Shown here one piece after another: positions 52,800-61,348 of a stretch of 64,000 bases of DNA. The position numbers were made by a program, and so were the translations under genes. The stretch covers positions 434,001 to 498,000 of the forward strand of contig CBDFGS010000012.1 of the NCBI GenBank assembly GCA_965247255.1, given 5' to 3'. Below the pieces are notes generated by a model. That model worked only from the letters and a program-made list of their open reading frames with translations. It did not search any database and had not been told where the DNA came from. Every line of letters begins with the position of its first letter. Position 1 is the stretch's first letter. The stretch comes from CBDFGS01 sp965247255. GTDB lineage: Bacteria; Chloroflexota; Dehalococcoidia; Lucifugimonadales; CAUZJF01.

Positions 52800-53351
52800 A
52801 TGTCGAAGTCATGGCTGATAGGCGGTGGGTCCTTCGTGGCGGTGTTGCTGCTAGTCAGCATTGTGCTGGCGCTCACGCAGACCGAAGCTGTGCTGCCTGA
52901 AGGGACACCGGAAGGCGCCGTACAGCGCTTCCTCAAGGCGTTGGAGAGCCAGGACTATAAGCTGGCATACTCTTACCTTGGGGAGAAGCTGACCGAAAAG
53001 TGCGCCGTCGAAGACCTCGCGGCCCGAAAGATCTGGCAGGGACGCGAGCTCGAAAGCAGCCGCGTTACCCTGGAGGAGACGATCAATCTCGACGACTCAG
53101 CAGTGGTCGTGGCGCGCGTAAATCACATTAGAGGCGACGGACCCTTCGGTACCTCGGAGTCCTCTCGAGACGAGCGATTTACTCTGGCCAAGCAGCAAGG
53201 GGAATGGCGCTTCACCCGCGACCCTTGGCCCTATTATGGCTGCGGCGAGCGGCGCGAGAACCTGGACGAGCCGGCACGAGTGTCGCCCGCCCCTCCGCCA
53301 GGGCGGCTCGCCGAAAGAGAGACGACAACGACGCCGGCACGCGAATCGTGA
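52800..53351 (+). CDS. Single-pass membrane protein with an NTF2-like (DUF4878-type) domain
   Basis: A 183-residue protein: one N-terminal helix (about 5-25) acting as an anchor or uncleaved signal, then TPEGAVQRFLKALESQDYKLAYSYL, typical of the exported NTF2-like/DUF4878 fold, ending in REDERFTLAKQQGEWRFTRD-like strands and a proline-rich tail (VSPAPPPGRLAERET). The domain would face outside. It precedes the DUF5671 membrane protein on the same strand, 85 bases apart. Confidence 0.7.
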   Translation: MSKSWLIGGGSFVAVLLLVSIVLALTQTEAVLPEGTPEGAVQRFLKALESQDYKLAYSYLGEKLTEKCAVEDLAARKIWQGRELESSRVTLEETINLDDSAVVVARVNHIRGDGPFGTSESSRDERFTLAKQQGEWRFTRDPWPYYGCGERRENLDEPARVSPAPPPGRLAERETTTTPARES

Positions 53352-53436
53352 GAAACCACGAGGCCGACCGGCCCACAGCCGGCTACTGCCACGGTACTAG
53401 TTTGATCGATGAGAAAGTCTAGAGCAGGGGAATAAC

Positions 53437-55245
53437 TTGGAGGACATCTTCTTCGCAGTCATCCCACTCCTAATTCTCCTGGGAGTGATTGCGGCCGTCG
53501 TGTACGCCGTTCTGGCTCTCACGCGCAGGAACAGCGACTTCTCTGAAGCCGACCCCGGTATCGGCACAGTAAGGCGGCTGTATTTCTACGGGGTCTCGTT
53601 TGTGGCGCTGCTGATGGTGGCGAACGGGATCGGTCAAATCGGCGAGTTCATACTGAACGAGCTCTTTGCCGGTGTGGCGATAACCACGACCCGCGTCAAA
53701 CTGGCGGTCGGGCTGTCTCTCACCCTTGTGGGGCTTCCTCTCTTTGCCCTCCACTGGTGGTTCATCGGGAAATACGTGAGGGAGCTTCCCGTCGAGGCCA
53801 AGTCCGTCCTGCGGAAGGTGTACCTGTACGGAGTGATGGGGGCCAGCTTTGCGGCGGGCGTAGGAGCTGCCCTGAAGGTGCTCCATTGGGCTCTACGCGC
53901 TGAGGTCGACTTCGATGGGGACCCCTGGGCGGGAGTAGTAGTGTGGAGCGTGGTGTGGATACTGCATTGGCGAATAGAGACTCGCGAGGGGCAGGCCACT
54001 CCTGAGACTCTGGCGGTGCGGCGGCTGTACGTTTACGTGGTGTCGTCGGCGTTGCTAATCATGGCGGCCGTCGGCCTGGGCCAGACCATTCACGCCATAC
54101 TGCGTGAGGCCTATATCAGCCTCACCGCGGTAACCGTTCTGGGTAAATCAGGTCTGTGGCAGACCTCTACCAGGCAAGCGGTGTCGCTCTTGCTGGTTGG
54201 GGGGGTCGCGTGGGGAGCTCATTGGGCGTACTTCGCCCGTGGCGATTATAGGTCCACCGTCAGGCAGCTCTACCTCTACGTCCTCGGAATATTCGGCGGA
54301 ATCTCAACGGTGCTGGCCGCTCTGGGCGTCATCGTCTACGGGGTCCTGCAGTGGACCATCGGAGTCCCCGAGGAAAACACCGCCGCGGCGCACTTCAGAG
54401 TCGTGCCGGGTGCTGTAGCGTCGATTATCGTGGGCGGCAGCGTGCTCGTCTTTCACGTGTTGGTGGCCGGCCGCGACTCCCTCGAGACGGCGATAGAGGC
54501 TCGCGGTGCCCGTCGGTCGTATCCGTACGCCCTCGCCGCACTAGGACTCGTTGTCATGTCCGTCGGCATCGCGACGCTGGCGACGGTCGCTGTGGGGTCG
54601 GTGGCTGAGGCGGGGGGGACCACGCTGACGGGCCAGGGGCAGGCGCGAAACGCGATAGCGCTGAGCATCACGCTGGGCCTGCTGGGCGCGCCCCTCTGGG
54701 GCTACTACTGGAGGACCATACAGCGCCGGGCCGGGTCCAACATTGAAGAGCTGGCGGGCCTGCCGCGCCGGGTCTTCACCTTCGGAGCGCTAGGGGTGGG
54801 TACGCTGGCTTTCGTGATAAGCCTTAGCGTCCTGGTTTTCGTCTTCTTCCGCGAGCTCCTGGACGGCGACCTCGGTAACATCCTCCGGGACGCCAAAGTC
54901 AGCATCGGCGTGATGGTACCCGCGGTGATATTCGTGCCGTACTACTGGATGGTATATATGGCGGACCGCAAGGAAGTTGGGGCTCGGACCCCTGCTGAAG
55001 AGCCGCGGCCTCGCAAAGCGGTCACCGTCCTAGCCAGCGAGGCTGGGATGGCCTTCGTCAGAGGCCTGGAGGAGGCTCTGGGCTACGGCGTCAGCCCGCT
55101 CAACTGGGCCGACGCCGACGCGGTCTCGCCGGAGCTCGACGAAGGCGAGGTAGAGAGGCTGGCGCAGCGAATCGGAGACGCCGCAGGCCTCAACGTGCTG
55201 GTAATACCCGAAGGCGCATCCGTGCGCATCCTGTCCTACGAGTAG
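53437..55245 (+). CDS. Multipass membrane protein with six DUF5671-like repeats
   Basis: A 602-residue protein starting with TTG. A repeat of about 85 residues, each opening with (V)RRLYxYxxS followed by a helix, occurs six times: VRRLYFYGVS, LRKVYLYGVM, VRRLYVYVVS, VRQLYLYVLG, ARRSYPYALA and PRRVFTFGAL. Each holds two to three hydrophobic segments, so about 14-18 membrane helices in total. The last 75 residues are soluble (AVTVLASEAGMAFVRGLEE... to RILSYE). DUF5671 has no known activity. It may be a transport or sensing scaffold. Confidence 0.78.
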   Translation: MEDIFFAVIPLLILLGVIAAVVYAVLALTRRNSDFSEADPGIGTVRRLYFYGVSFVALLMVANGIGQIGEFILNELFAGVAITTTRVKLAVGLSLTLVGLPLFALHWWFIGKYVRELPVEAKSVLRKVYLYGVMGASFAAGVGAALKVLHWALRAEVDFDGDPWAGVVVWSVVWILHWRIETREGQATPETLAVRRLYVYVVSSALLIMAAVGLGQTIHAILREAYISLTAVTVLGKSGLWQTSTRQAVSLLLVGGVAWGAHWAYFARGDYRSTVRQLYLYVLGIFGGISTVLAALGVIVYGVLQWTIGVPEENTAAAHFRVVPGAVASIIVGGSVLVFHVLVAGRDSLETAIEARGARRSYPYALAALGLVVMSVGIATLATVAVGSVAEAGGTTLTGQGQARNAIALSITLGLLGAPLWGYYWRTIQRRAGSNIEELAGLPRRVFTFGALGVGTLAFVISLSVLVFVFFRELLDGDLGNILRDAKVSIGVMVPAVIFVPYYWMVYMADRKEVGARTPAEEPRPRKAVTVLASEAGMAFVRGLEEALGYGVSPLNWADADAVSPELDEGEVERLAQRIGDAAGLNVLVIPEGASVRILSYE

Positions 55246-55270
55246 CGCCGGACGGCAAGGACCGGCCTCC

Positions 55271-56059
55271 TTAGTGGCCGAGTCGCACCCCCGGTATGCC
55301 CTCGAGCATCCCGGCCTCGTGCATCTCAACCCACTGGTCCATGAACGTCTTGTTCCAGATGTCTGTCAGCGGGTGCTCCATCATGTCGCGGAACACCGCC
55401 CAAAACATGACCAGCTCGTCCGCGCCGTCGCGGAAGGCCGCATAGGCGGTGTCCACGGAGCGGACGAGTGCGGCCATGATGTGCGGACGCTGCTCCCAGC
55501 CGGCAAACATCTGAGCGCACTCCCGGACCAGCTGGGTCGGGTCGCCGCCCATCTCCTTCACCGGCTCGCAGAACGGCAGGATATGGTTCGCCCCGGCCTG
55601 CGCAACAGCCGCAGCTTGGGGTAGGGAGAACACGGTCGTGCAGAAGGTCTCCACCCCCTCCTGGGAAAGCGTACTAAACGCGCGTAACCCGTTTACCGTG
55701 CACGGTATCTTCAGGATGACCTGGTCCGACATCGACACGAAGAAACGGCCTATCTCCAGGAGCTCGTCGGTAGTGTGCCCGTCGATCTCCACAACCACCT
55801 GTTTGTCGGTGATGTCAAGGTAGCGCTTGACCACGTCGACCATCTTGCCGTACTTCTTGACCATATCGTTGAGCACGACGGTGTTGGTGACGATACCCGC
55901 CGCCCCCAAAGGCATCCACTCCTTGAGGTCTTCCGGGTCGCCCGCAAGCCAGATCGCCGGCCCCCGGCCCTGAAGACGCGCCCTGGTGACCTGACCCACG
56001 TCCGCCTCTACGCCGTTGAACGCGATCTTGCCCATCTGATTCGATTCTTGAGTCGTCAT
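55271..56059 (-). CDS. Transaldolase / fructose-6-phosphate aldolase-like protein
   Basis: A 262-residue class I aldolase barrel. Seen: GAAGIVTNTVVLNDMVKKYG in place of the usual ...TTNPSL segment, the Schiff-base Lys in VILKIPCTVNGLRAF (about 118), and TTVFSLPQAAAVAQAGANHILPFCEPVKEMGGD, matching the transaldolase AQA xAGA region. It is shorter than classical transaldolase and resembles the TalC/FSA-like group. AGGAGG precedes the ATG. The carbohydrate substrate is not certain. Confidence 0.82.
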   Translation of the reverse strand: MTTQESNQMGKIAFNGVEADVGQVTRARLQGRGPAIWLAGDPEDLKEWMPLGAAGIVTNTVVLNDMVKKYGKMVDVVKRYLDITDKQVVVEIDGHTTDELLEIGRFFVSMSDQVILKIPCTVNGLRAFSTLSQEGVETFCTTVFSLPQAAAVAQAGANHILPFCEPVKEMGGDPTQLVRECAQMFAGWEQRPHIMAALVRSVDTAYAAFRDGADELVMFWAVFRDMMEHPLTDIWNKTFMDQWVEMHEAGMLEGIPGVRLGH

Positions 56060-56199
56060 CTCCGCTCCTCCTGATCGCCTCCGGCCCGGACGGCTATGTT
56101 CGATTGTTCTTTGTCACCATCGATGGCCGTAGTCTAGGAGCGCGCTCAACACCTGTCAACAGCTACAGGCATCTTTGTTGGCGTCACCGCGTACCTCGC

Positions 56200-56208
56200 T
56201 GCTACACT
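56200..56208 (+). promoter_or_regulatory. Extended -10 upstream of the MBL gene
   Basis: TGCTACACT at 56200-56208, 28 bases before the ATG at 56237, leaving a leader of about 20 bases. It is identical to the element at 52729-52737. Confidence 0.4.
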
Positions 56209-56236
56209 CTGCCCACCAAACATCAGAGGTGGGCCC

Positions 56237-57097
56237 ATGGCGCGCATCCACATCCTCGGCGCCGGTACACCCACACCGACACCCGACCGGTTTGGGTCCT
56301 CGTACGTCGTGCAGTTGGGGCAGGAATACATCATGGTCGACTGCGGCCCGGCGACGACTCACAAGCTGATCAAGGCCGGGCTCTGGCCCACGGATATCAG
56401 CCACCTCTTCTTCACGCACCACCACTTCGACCACGACGTGGACTACCCCTGTTTTCTCCTGTGCCGGTGGGACCAGAGCATCGGCGGGGAGGAGAGGCTC
56501 CATGTGTACGGGCCTAGCCCCACGGAGGAGTTAACCGAAGGCCTCATCGGGGAGGCCGGGGTCTTCTCGCACGACTGGAAGGCAAGAGTCGGGCACCCGC
56601 TGAGCCAGAGGGTCTATGTGAACCGCGGAGGCACGTTGCCCCGGTTGCCACCAGCGGTTTCGGCGCATAACGTCGGCCCGGGCCGTGTGTCGTCCGGGGG
56701 CGATTGGGAGGTCACCGCGGCCCCGGCGGAGCACGTGCAGCCATACCTGGATTCTCTGGCCTATAGGATCGATAGCTCCGAGGGGAGCATCGTCTTCACC
56801 GGCGATACGCAGCCATGCCAGTCGGTGATAGACCTGGCTGCCGGCGCCGACGTGATGCTTTGCATGTGCTGGGACGACCAGGAGGCGATGGACGAGAACG
56901 GCGAAGCGCCCGGCCAATGCGGCACCACGGGGGCAGCCCGGATGGCCCAGGAGGCTGGAGTAGCGAAGCTGGTGCTGGTGCACGTGGGCCCAAGCTTATC
57001 GAGCCACGGCCCGATGGAGAAGGGCATCGGCGACATCAAGCGCGTTTACGACGGGGAGGTCGTTTTTTCAGATGAGCTCATGTCAGTGGAGGTGTAG
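56237..57097 (+). CDS. MBL-fold hydrolase (RNase Z/phosphodiesterase-like)
   Basis: A 286-residue metallo-beta-lactamase-fold protein. Seen: ILGAGTPTPTPDRFGSSYVV (about 5-24), typical of the RNase Z-like branch, DCGPATTHKL, the zinc motif FTHHHFDHDVDYP (HxHxDH, about 57-69), a mid-protein His in PAEHVQPYLDSLAYRID, FTGDTQPCQSVIDLA (about 195) and VLVHVGPSLSSHGP. It lacks the long RNase Z exosite arm, so a small-molecule or cyclic phosphodiesterase role is more likely. Confidence 0.83.
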   Translation: MARIHILGAGTPTPTPDRFGSSYVVQLGQEYIMVDCGPATTHKLIKAGLWPTDISHLFFTHHHFDHDVDYPCFLLCRWDQSIGGEERLHVYGPSPTEELTEGLIGEAGVFSHDWKARVGHPLSQRVYVNRGGTLPRLPPAVSAHNVGPGRVSSGGDWEVTAAPAEHVQPYLDSLAYRIDSSEGSIVFTGDTQPCQSVIDLAAGADVMLCMCWDDQEAMDENGEAPGQCGTTGAARMAQEAGVAKLVLVHVGPSLSSHGPMEKGIGDIKRVYDGEVVFSDELMSVEV

Positions 57098-57182
57098 GCG
57101 TGTGGGCAGAGGGAAGCCCCGCGGGAGAGTACCAGGCACCAAGCACCAGACGTGAGGTGTCAACCGTTTTTCGTAATACGAC

Positions 57183-57926
57183 TCACTCCGTGAGCACTAT
57201 TGGGCGCTCCTGAGTGATAACTACTGTGTGTTCGAAGTGTGCAGAGGGGGCTCCATCCGCGGTCTCGACGGTCCAACCGTCCGCTGTCTCCACTGACTTC
57301 CCTGATCCGAGAGAAATCACCGGCTCTATCGCTATTACGAGCCCTGGATTGAGAGGCTGATTATCCCACGGAACGTAGTAGTTATGCACCGAAGGGTATT
57401 CATGAATCGTTCTGCCTACACCGTGCCCTCCAAGTTGGGGCATCACATTGAAACCTTGGCGCTCGACCTCGGACTGTATCGTTCTCCCAATCCGGTTTAT
57501 GGGTCTACCACCGCGTGCAGCTTTGATAGCCAAGCGTAGCGCGGAATGGGCGCAGGCGGCTAGTCTGAGGTTGGTAGGTGTGGCGTTATCGGCAGCAACC
57601 GTTACCGCTGCGTCAGCGAAATAGCCGTCCAATTCCGCCGCTACATCGAGCTTAACCAAATCGCCACGCCGGATAGTTCTCGTGGTTCGAGGAATGCCGT
57701 GCACGGCCTCTTCGTTAATACTGATGCAGGCTATTCCCGGAAAGCCGTAAACGAGCTGTGGCGCCGAGCGGGCTCCATACCTATCGAAGACTCCCGCGCA
57801 TACGTCATCGAGTTCTTGGGTGTTCACTCCGATCTGGACTTCCTTTTTCGTCCTGTCGAGTGCCAACCTCACGACCCTACCGACGCGCAACATGCCTTCC
57901 AGGTCTTCGTGGCTTGCGATCGTCAT
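57183..57926 (-). CDS. map: Methionine aminopeptidase, type I
   Basis: A 247-residue pita-bread metalloprotease that removes initiator Met. Seen: GIACISINEEAVHGIPRTTR, the metal ligands in LVKLDVAAELDGYFADAAVTV (two Asp), HGVGRTIHEYPSV (His), VIAIEPVISLGSG (Glu) and the final Glu in AHFEHTVVITQ. Length and spacing are normal for type Ia. The start gives MTIASHEDLEGMLRVGRV, a usual opening. Confidence 0.93.
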   Translation of the reverse strand: MTIASHEDLEGMLRVGRVVRLALDRTKKEVQIGVNTQELDDVCAGVFDRYGARSAPQLVYGFPGIACISINEEAVHGIPRTTRTIRRGDLVKLDVAAELDGYFADAAVTVAADNATPTNLRLAACAHSALRLAIKAARGGRPINRIGRTIQSEVERQGFNVMPQLGGHGVGRTIHEYPSVHNYYVPWDNQPLNPGLVIAIEPVISLGSGKSVETADGWTVETADGAPSAHFEHTVVITQERPIVLTE

Positions 57927-58296
57927 CTCAATCCCTCGTGGATTCTACCGGTTCATGGTCGTTGGGGAGCGAATCGATACGCACACGCGACAAACGTCGC
58001 GTTTAGGTTTACAGGCCCGGCCCTCCTCAAGGATGGCCGGGCCTTCTTTTTTGCCCTACAGTTCGCCACTTTGCGCGCGTCGTGCCCTCGACGATGCCAG
58101 TCTCTCGATTATGCGTCCGTCTTGGGTGCCCGTGCCGGACCCCGGGTCCGATACGGGGTACCTAGACGAACGGGTTTCAACTCCGAGTCTCCGGGGGGAG
58201 ACCGCGATTCACTACTCCACCCAAGCCTAAGCGGCTCTGGATAGAGTTTCCTGCGGCTGCGGTAAAGATGATTCAGAGCAACGGTAACCCTGTAGT
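57927..58296 (+). other. 370-base gap with two hairpins and a T run on the plus strand
   Basis: No gene is seen. CGCGAC/GTCGCG (57986-57991 and 57996-58001) is followed by AGGCCCGGCC/GGCCGGGCCT (58013-58022 and 58035-58044) and then TCTTTTTT to 58051. This reads as a plus-strand terminator, though both neighbouring genes are on the minus strand. The rest of the gap (58052-58296) shows nothing I can name. Confidence 0.55.
57986..58051 (+). terminator. Orphan rho-independent terminator with preceding hairpin
   Basis: A 10-bp GC stem at 58013-58044 with a 12-base loop, followed by six T. There is no plus-strand gene for at least 800 bases upstream other than shadows of map. It could end a small RNA, antisense to or in the leader of map, or block transcription from the left. 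Confidence 0.65.
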
Positions 58297-58893
58297 TCAG
58301 GCCCCCTGTGATCGCGCCGCACTCGGTTTCTCTCCGCGGATGAGCATGTCCAGGAACTGGTCGAAACGCCTCTGTCTGGTTTTGGGTCGCTTGGCCGTCG
58401 CGAGTCCGAGAGCGATGGCGTATCGATCGGTCTTGTTCAACGTTTCAAAGAACTGTTTCGCTTTGGGATTGCGTTCGACTTCTGCCAGGAAATCCGCGGG
58501 CACTTTCATTTCGCTTGCCGCGTAGGCATTCTTCCAGCGTCCGTCTGCCTTTGCGGCGCGAACCTGCAGCAGCCCCGGCTCTTGCATCCGACCCTCAGCA
58601 ATCGAACGCTCCGCGTGCTCTCGGTTTCGCTTCGACCAATTGCTGCGAGGTTTTCTTGGCGTAATCCGCTGGAGATAGGCTTCGTCATCGATTGACTTTT
58701 TGACGCCGTCGATCCAGCCCCAGCACAGTGATTCAACTACGACATCATTCCAACTTACGCTTGGTATCCCGGTCTTCTTCTTGAAGATCTTGACCCAAAG
58801 TTCACTTTCGCAAGCGTGGTTCACGCTAAGCCACTGACCAAGTTCTTCAGGTGACGCAAAGGCCACGATTTTCTCTGGATTGGGTTCAGGCAT
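58297..58893 (-). CDS. YdeI/OmpD-associated family protein
   Basis: A 198-residue protein of the bacteriocin-protection/YdeI family. Seen: EELGQWLSVNHACESELWVK, SWNDVVVESLCWGWIDGVKK (the family's xxALCxGWIDGxxKxxD), YLQRITPRKPRSNWSKRN (the R-x-T-P-R-x-x-x-S-x-W-S motif) and the ending FDQFLDMLIRGEK. The frame is open to 58965, but Met 58893 (MPEPNPEKIVAF) gives the family's usual length. Proposed roles in stress or antimicrobial resistance come from the family only. Confidence 0.85.
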   Translation of the reverse strand: MPEPNPEKIVAFASPEELGQWLSVNHACESELWVKIFKKKTGIPSVSWNDVVVESLCWGWIDGVKKSIDDEAYLQRITPRKPRSNWSKRNREHAERSIAEGRMQEPGLLQVRAAKADGRWKNAYAASEMKVPADFLAEVERNPKAKQFFETLNKTDRYAIALGLATAKRPKTRQRRFDQFLDMLIRGEKPSAARSQGA

Positions 58894-59032
58894 GCGGTCG
58901 TATGCTCGCTGTTCTACGTTTCCGAGGGTTGGTGCTGCCCAGCCATGCAAGGGGCCAGCCATCAACGCAGGCTCACCTCAATCTGCTGAAACAGGCTCCT
59001 CGACCCCCAACTGCTCATCAACCTCTTGCATC

Positions 59033-59241
59033 TCACCGCGAGCGTGAGCGGTCGCGGCTGCTGTGCGGACCCCGTTCATGCGGGCTATCCCCACGCTCTT
59101 GAGACCGGGTGGCATCCTGCTGTTCCAGCCAGTTCAAGATCGCTTGGTTTGTTTCTTCCGGTTTTTCCTGCTGGATCCAATGGCCACAATCTAGGCTGAC
59201 CACGTCTACTGACCGAAGTGGGGAGGCAAGTCTAACTCTCT
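59033..59241 (-). pseudogene. Remnant of an epoxide hydrolase / alpha-beta hydrolase C terminus
   Basis: A short minus-strand frame with VDVVSLDCGHWIQQEKPEET and NQAILNWLEQQDATR. This matches the C-terminal end of epoxide hydrolases, in which CGHW carries the catalytic His, followed by QQExPEExNxxxLxWL. An in-frame stop lies right before it and none of the rest of the roughly 300-residue enzyme is present, so it is a decayed fragment. It is too short and lacks a start, so length-based gene calling misses it. Confidence 0.65.
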
Positions 59242-59263
59242 AACGCGCTTGTAAGCTGTATCC

Positions 59264-59860
59264 TCATGCGTGATATTTCCTCCGCGCCGCCTCGTACTCC
59301 GCCGGTGTGTTCAAGTCCAGTAGCACGATCGGGTCGGCGATGGGTACCTCGTTGACGTCGCCACGATGCGCTCGGAAGACCTCCCTGAGGCCCTGCTTCT
59401 CCTCGGTTATCGCTTCCAGCTCGGGCCTCAGCAGCCCTGAGAAGACGATGGGATGTCCGCCGCGTCCCTCGTGCCTCGGTGAGGTGATCGCGGCCCCGCT
59501 CTCAGCGTGGGCCTGCACCACCGCCTTAACGACGCTCGGCGGCCGGGGCTGGTCCACCGCCAGCAGAAGGATGGCGGCGGCGTCATGGGACAAGGCGCGG
59601 AGGCCCGCCTTGATCGACGTTGTCTTGCCGACGCGATAGTCCGGGTTGAGGACCCACCTGGCGCCTTCGGCGTCAATGTGAGGCGTCACGTCGGCGTGCC
59701 GGTGCCCCACGACCACAACTACCTCGGCTGCGTCTCCCTTCAAAAGGCTCTGTACCTGGTATCGCATAAGCGGCACTCCGTGCCACTCCAGGAGCGGCTT
59801 GGGAGAGCCCATACGGGTAGACTCGCCTGCGGCCAGCAGAATAGCGGAGATGTGTTCCAT
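59264..59860 (-). CDS. mocA: Molybdenum cofactor cytidylyltransferase (MocA-like)
   Basis: A 198-residue nucleotidyltransferase that adds CMP to molybdopterin for xanthine dehydrogenase-type enzymes. Seen: AILLAAGESTRMGSPKPLLE (the nucleotide-binding loop, about 6-25), VVVVVGHRHADV, LLLAVDQPRPPS (metal-binding Asp, about 98) and SPRHEGRGGHPIVFSGLL (about 125-142, the GRxGHP signature). It follows xdhC on the same strand, 130 bases apart, and would supply the cofactor for the hydroxylase encoded at 37.3-43.3 kb. Confidence 0.9.
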   Translation of the reverse strand: MEHISAILLAAGESTRMGSPKPLLEWHGVPLMRYQVQSLLKGDAAEVVVVVGHRHADVTPHIDAEGARWVLNPDYRVGKTTSIKAGLRALSHDAAAILLLAVDQPRPPSVVKAVVQAHAESGAAITSPRHEGRGGHPIVFSGLLRPELEAITEEKQGLREVFRAHRGDVNEVPIADPIVLLDLNTPAEYEAARRKYHA

Positions 59861-59990
59861 CGGCGGACGAAAGCTCCCTTGACCTAACCCTCTCCCAGTA
59901 AGGAGCTCTGCACAAAAGGTGTCGCTCTGGGCAAGCGTGAAGGGTCTGGCCGGATACAGCCATGCCGCGGAACGCCGAAGAAGGGAAGCC

Positions 59991-61127
59991 CTAGCTAGAA
60001 GCCGCCACCGGCTCGCCGACCTTCGCCCTGATCCTCTCGATTTGGCCGTCGTCGAGTTTCATCGGGAGTCCGGTGCCGCCCAGGCGGAACACCAGCATCT
60101 CGCTCATGATGCTGACGGCGATCTCGTCCGGGGTCCTGGCGTGGATGTCGAGGCCGACCGGTGAGCGAATCTCCCTGATCCGTTCTAACGGTAACCCGCC
60201 GCGGACCAGGTCCTCGTAGATGAGAATGGCCTTGCGCTTGCTGCCGAGGAGTCCCACGTACTTCGCCGGCGTCCTCGCTGCCGCGTTCAGGGCCACGTTG
60301 TCGTAGCGGTGGCCGCGAGTAGCGATGATGATGAAGGTGTTGGCGTTGATCGGGAGCTGTTGCAGCGCCTCTTCGGGGTTGAGGGCGACCACGCGGTCGG
60401 CCTCGGGAAAGCGCTCCTTGTTAGCGAACTCTTCCCGGTCATCCGTCACATATACCAGGAATCCCAGCTTCTTGGCCATCGGGGAGATAGCCTTGGAGAC
60501 GTGTCCGCCGCCGCATAGAACGAGCTGCGGGGGGGTCGTATACGCCTCCAGGAAGAACTCGGCTCCATCAGCCGCCGTGACGTAGGAGTTTTGCCCGTGG
60601 ACCATGAGCTCTCGGGCCTTAGCCGCAGCCTCTCGGTCCGCCTCATCGGAGCCCAGCGTGCCCTCGATGCTGCCATCCTCGCGGAGGAAGAGCTTGGCCC
60701 CGGTTGGGGCTGAGCTTCCTGTACCCGGCGTGATGAGGGACGCCAGCGCTACACCGGGCCCGCCCTGGTACGCGTCGTCGATCTCTCTGGCATAAGGCAG
60801 ATAGCCCTCCGGGGTGTAAACCGGGTCGATCAGGAAGTACATAGTGCCACCGCAAACCAGCCCGTCCTGGGCGGCCAGGTCCTCGTTGAGCACGTAATCC
60901 CGGTGCTGCGCCGGGCCGCCGCTCTTCATGAGCTCCTTAGCAGCGAACCAGATGTCGCCCTCGACGCATCCGCCGCCCAGGGTGCCAACCCCGCTACCAT
61001 CGCTCCGGACGAGCAGCTTGGCGCCTGGCTTCTGTGGCGTCGACCCCTTGGTCCGCACGACCGTGGCCACTACCACGGCGTCGCCCTTGTCGAGCTCCTG
61101 CGCAGCTTGGTGAAATACGTCTTGCAC
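59991..61127 (-). CDS. xdhC: XdhC/CoxF-type molybdenum hydroxylase maturation factor
   Basis: A 378-residue protein that inserts the sulfurated Mo cofactor. Seen: an N-terminal domain with VVRTKGSTPQKPGAKLLV and GTLGGGCVEGDI, and the C-terminal Rossmann domain with LVLCGGGHVSKAISPMAKKL, VTDDREEFANKERFPEAD and YVGLLGSKRKA, then IRSPVGLDIHARTPDEIAVSI. The frame is open to 61298, but GTG 61127 has GGAG 9 bases upstream and gives the family start. It is likely co-transcribed with mocA. Confidence 0.9.
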   Translation of the reverse strand: MQDVFHQAAQELDKGDAVVVATVVRTKGSTPQKPGAKLLVRSDGSGVGTLGGGCVEGDIWFAAKELMKSGGPAQHRDYVLNEDLAAQDGLVCGGTMYFLIDPVYTPEGYLPYAREIDDAYQGGPGVALASLITPGTGSSAPTGAKLFLREDGSIEGTLGSDEADREAAAKARELMVHGQNSYVTAADGAEFFLEAYTTPPQLVLCGGGHVSKAISPMAKKLGFLVYVTDDREEFANKERFPEADRVVALNPEEALQQLPINANTFIIIATRGHRYDNVALNAAARTPAKYVGLLGSKRKAILIYEDLVRGGLPLERIREIRSPVGLDIHARTPDEIAVSIMSEMLVFRLGGTGLPMKLDDGQIERIRAKVGEPVAASS

Positions 61128-61161
61128 CGCGGAATCTCCAGCCCTTCGTCGGTCACCTAAT

Positions 61162-61190
61162 AGGTTACCAATTTGGTACCTGTAGCACAA
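61162..61190 (-). promoter_or_regulatory. Putative xdhC promoter with an inverted repeat
   Basis: On the minus strand TTGTGC (61190-61185), a 17-base spacer and TAACCT (61167-61162). The near palindrome AGGTTACCA-ATT-TGGTACCT (61162-61181) covers the spacer and -10, where a repressor could bind. Confidence 0.3.
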
Positions 61191-61270
61191 CGACGGAACG
61201 TATGTCAGTAACATACGCCGTCTCTGCCCTAGCGCCCGACGCCGTTGCACGGTCGGCAGACTGCCCGCGG

Positions 61271-61279
61271 TGTTATAAT
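61271..61279 (+). promoter_or_regulatory. Extended -10 of the SelA/DgaE-like gene
   Basis: TGTTATAAT at 61271-61279 is a perfect TATAAT with the TGn extension, 69 bases before the ATG. A TTGCAC at 61245 is too far for a normal -35. Confidence 0.5.
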
Positions 61280-61348
61280 TTGCCTCCGTGTCTCGCATCA
61301 GCCCCTATTGGAGAGGATGCGCACCCCAGGAACAGCTTGAGGTAGCCC

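Noticed and set aside
57174..57187. Fourteen bases identical to the start of the T7 promoter (TAATACGACTCACT)
   Set aside because: The match stops before the TATAG initiation part and overlaps the end of the map gene. It is most likely chance, although vector or primer carry-over could be excluded by read inspection.
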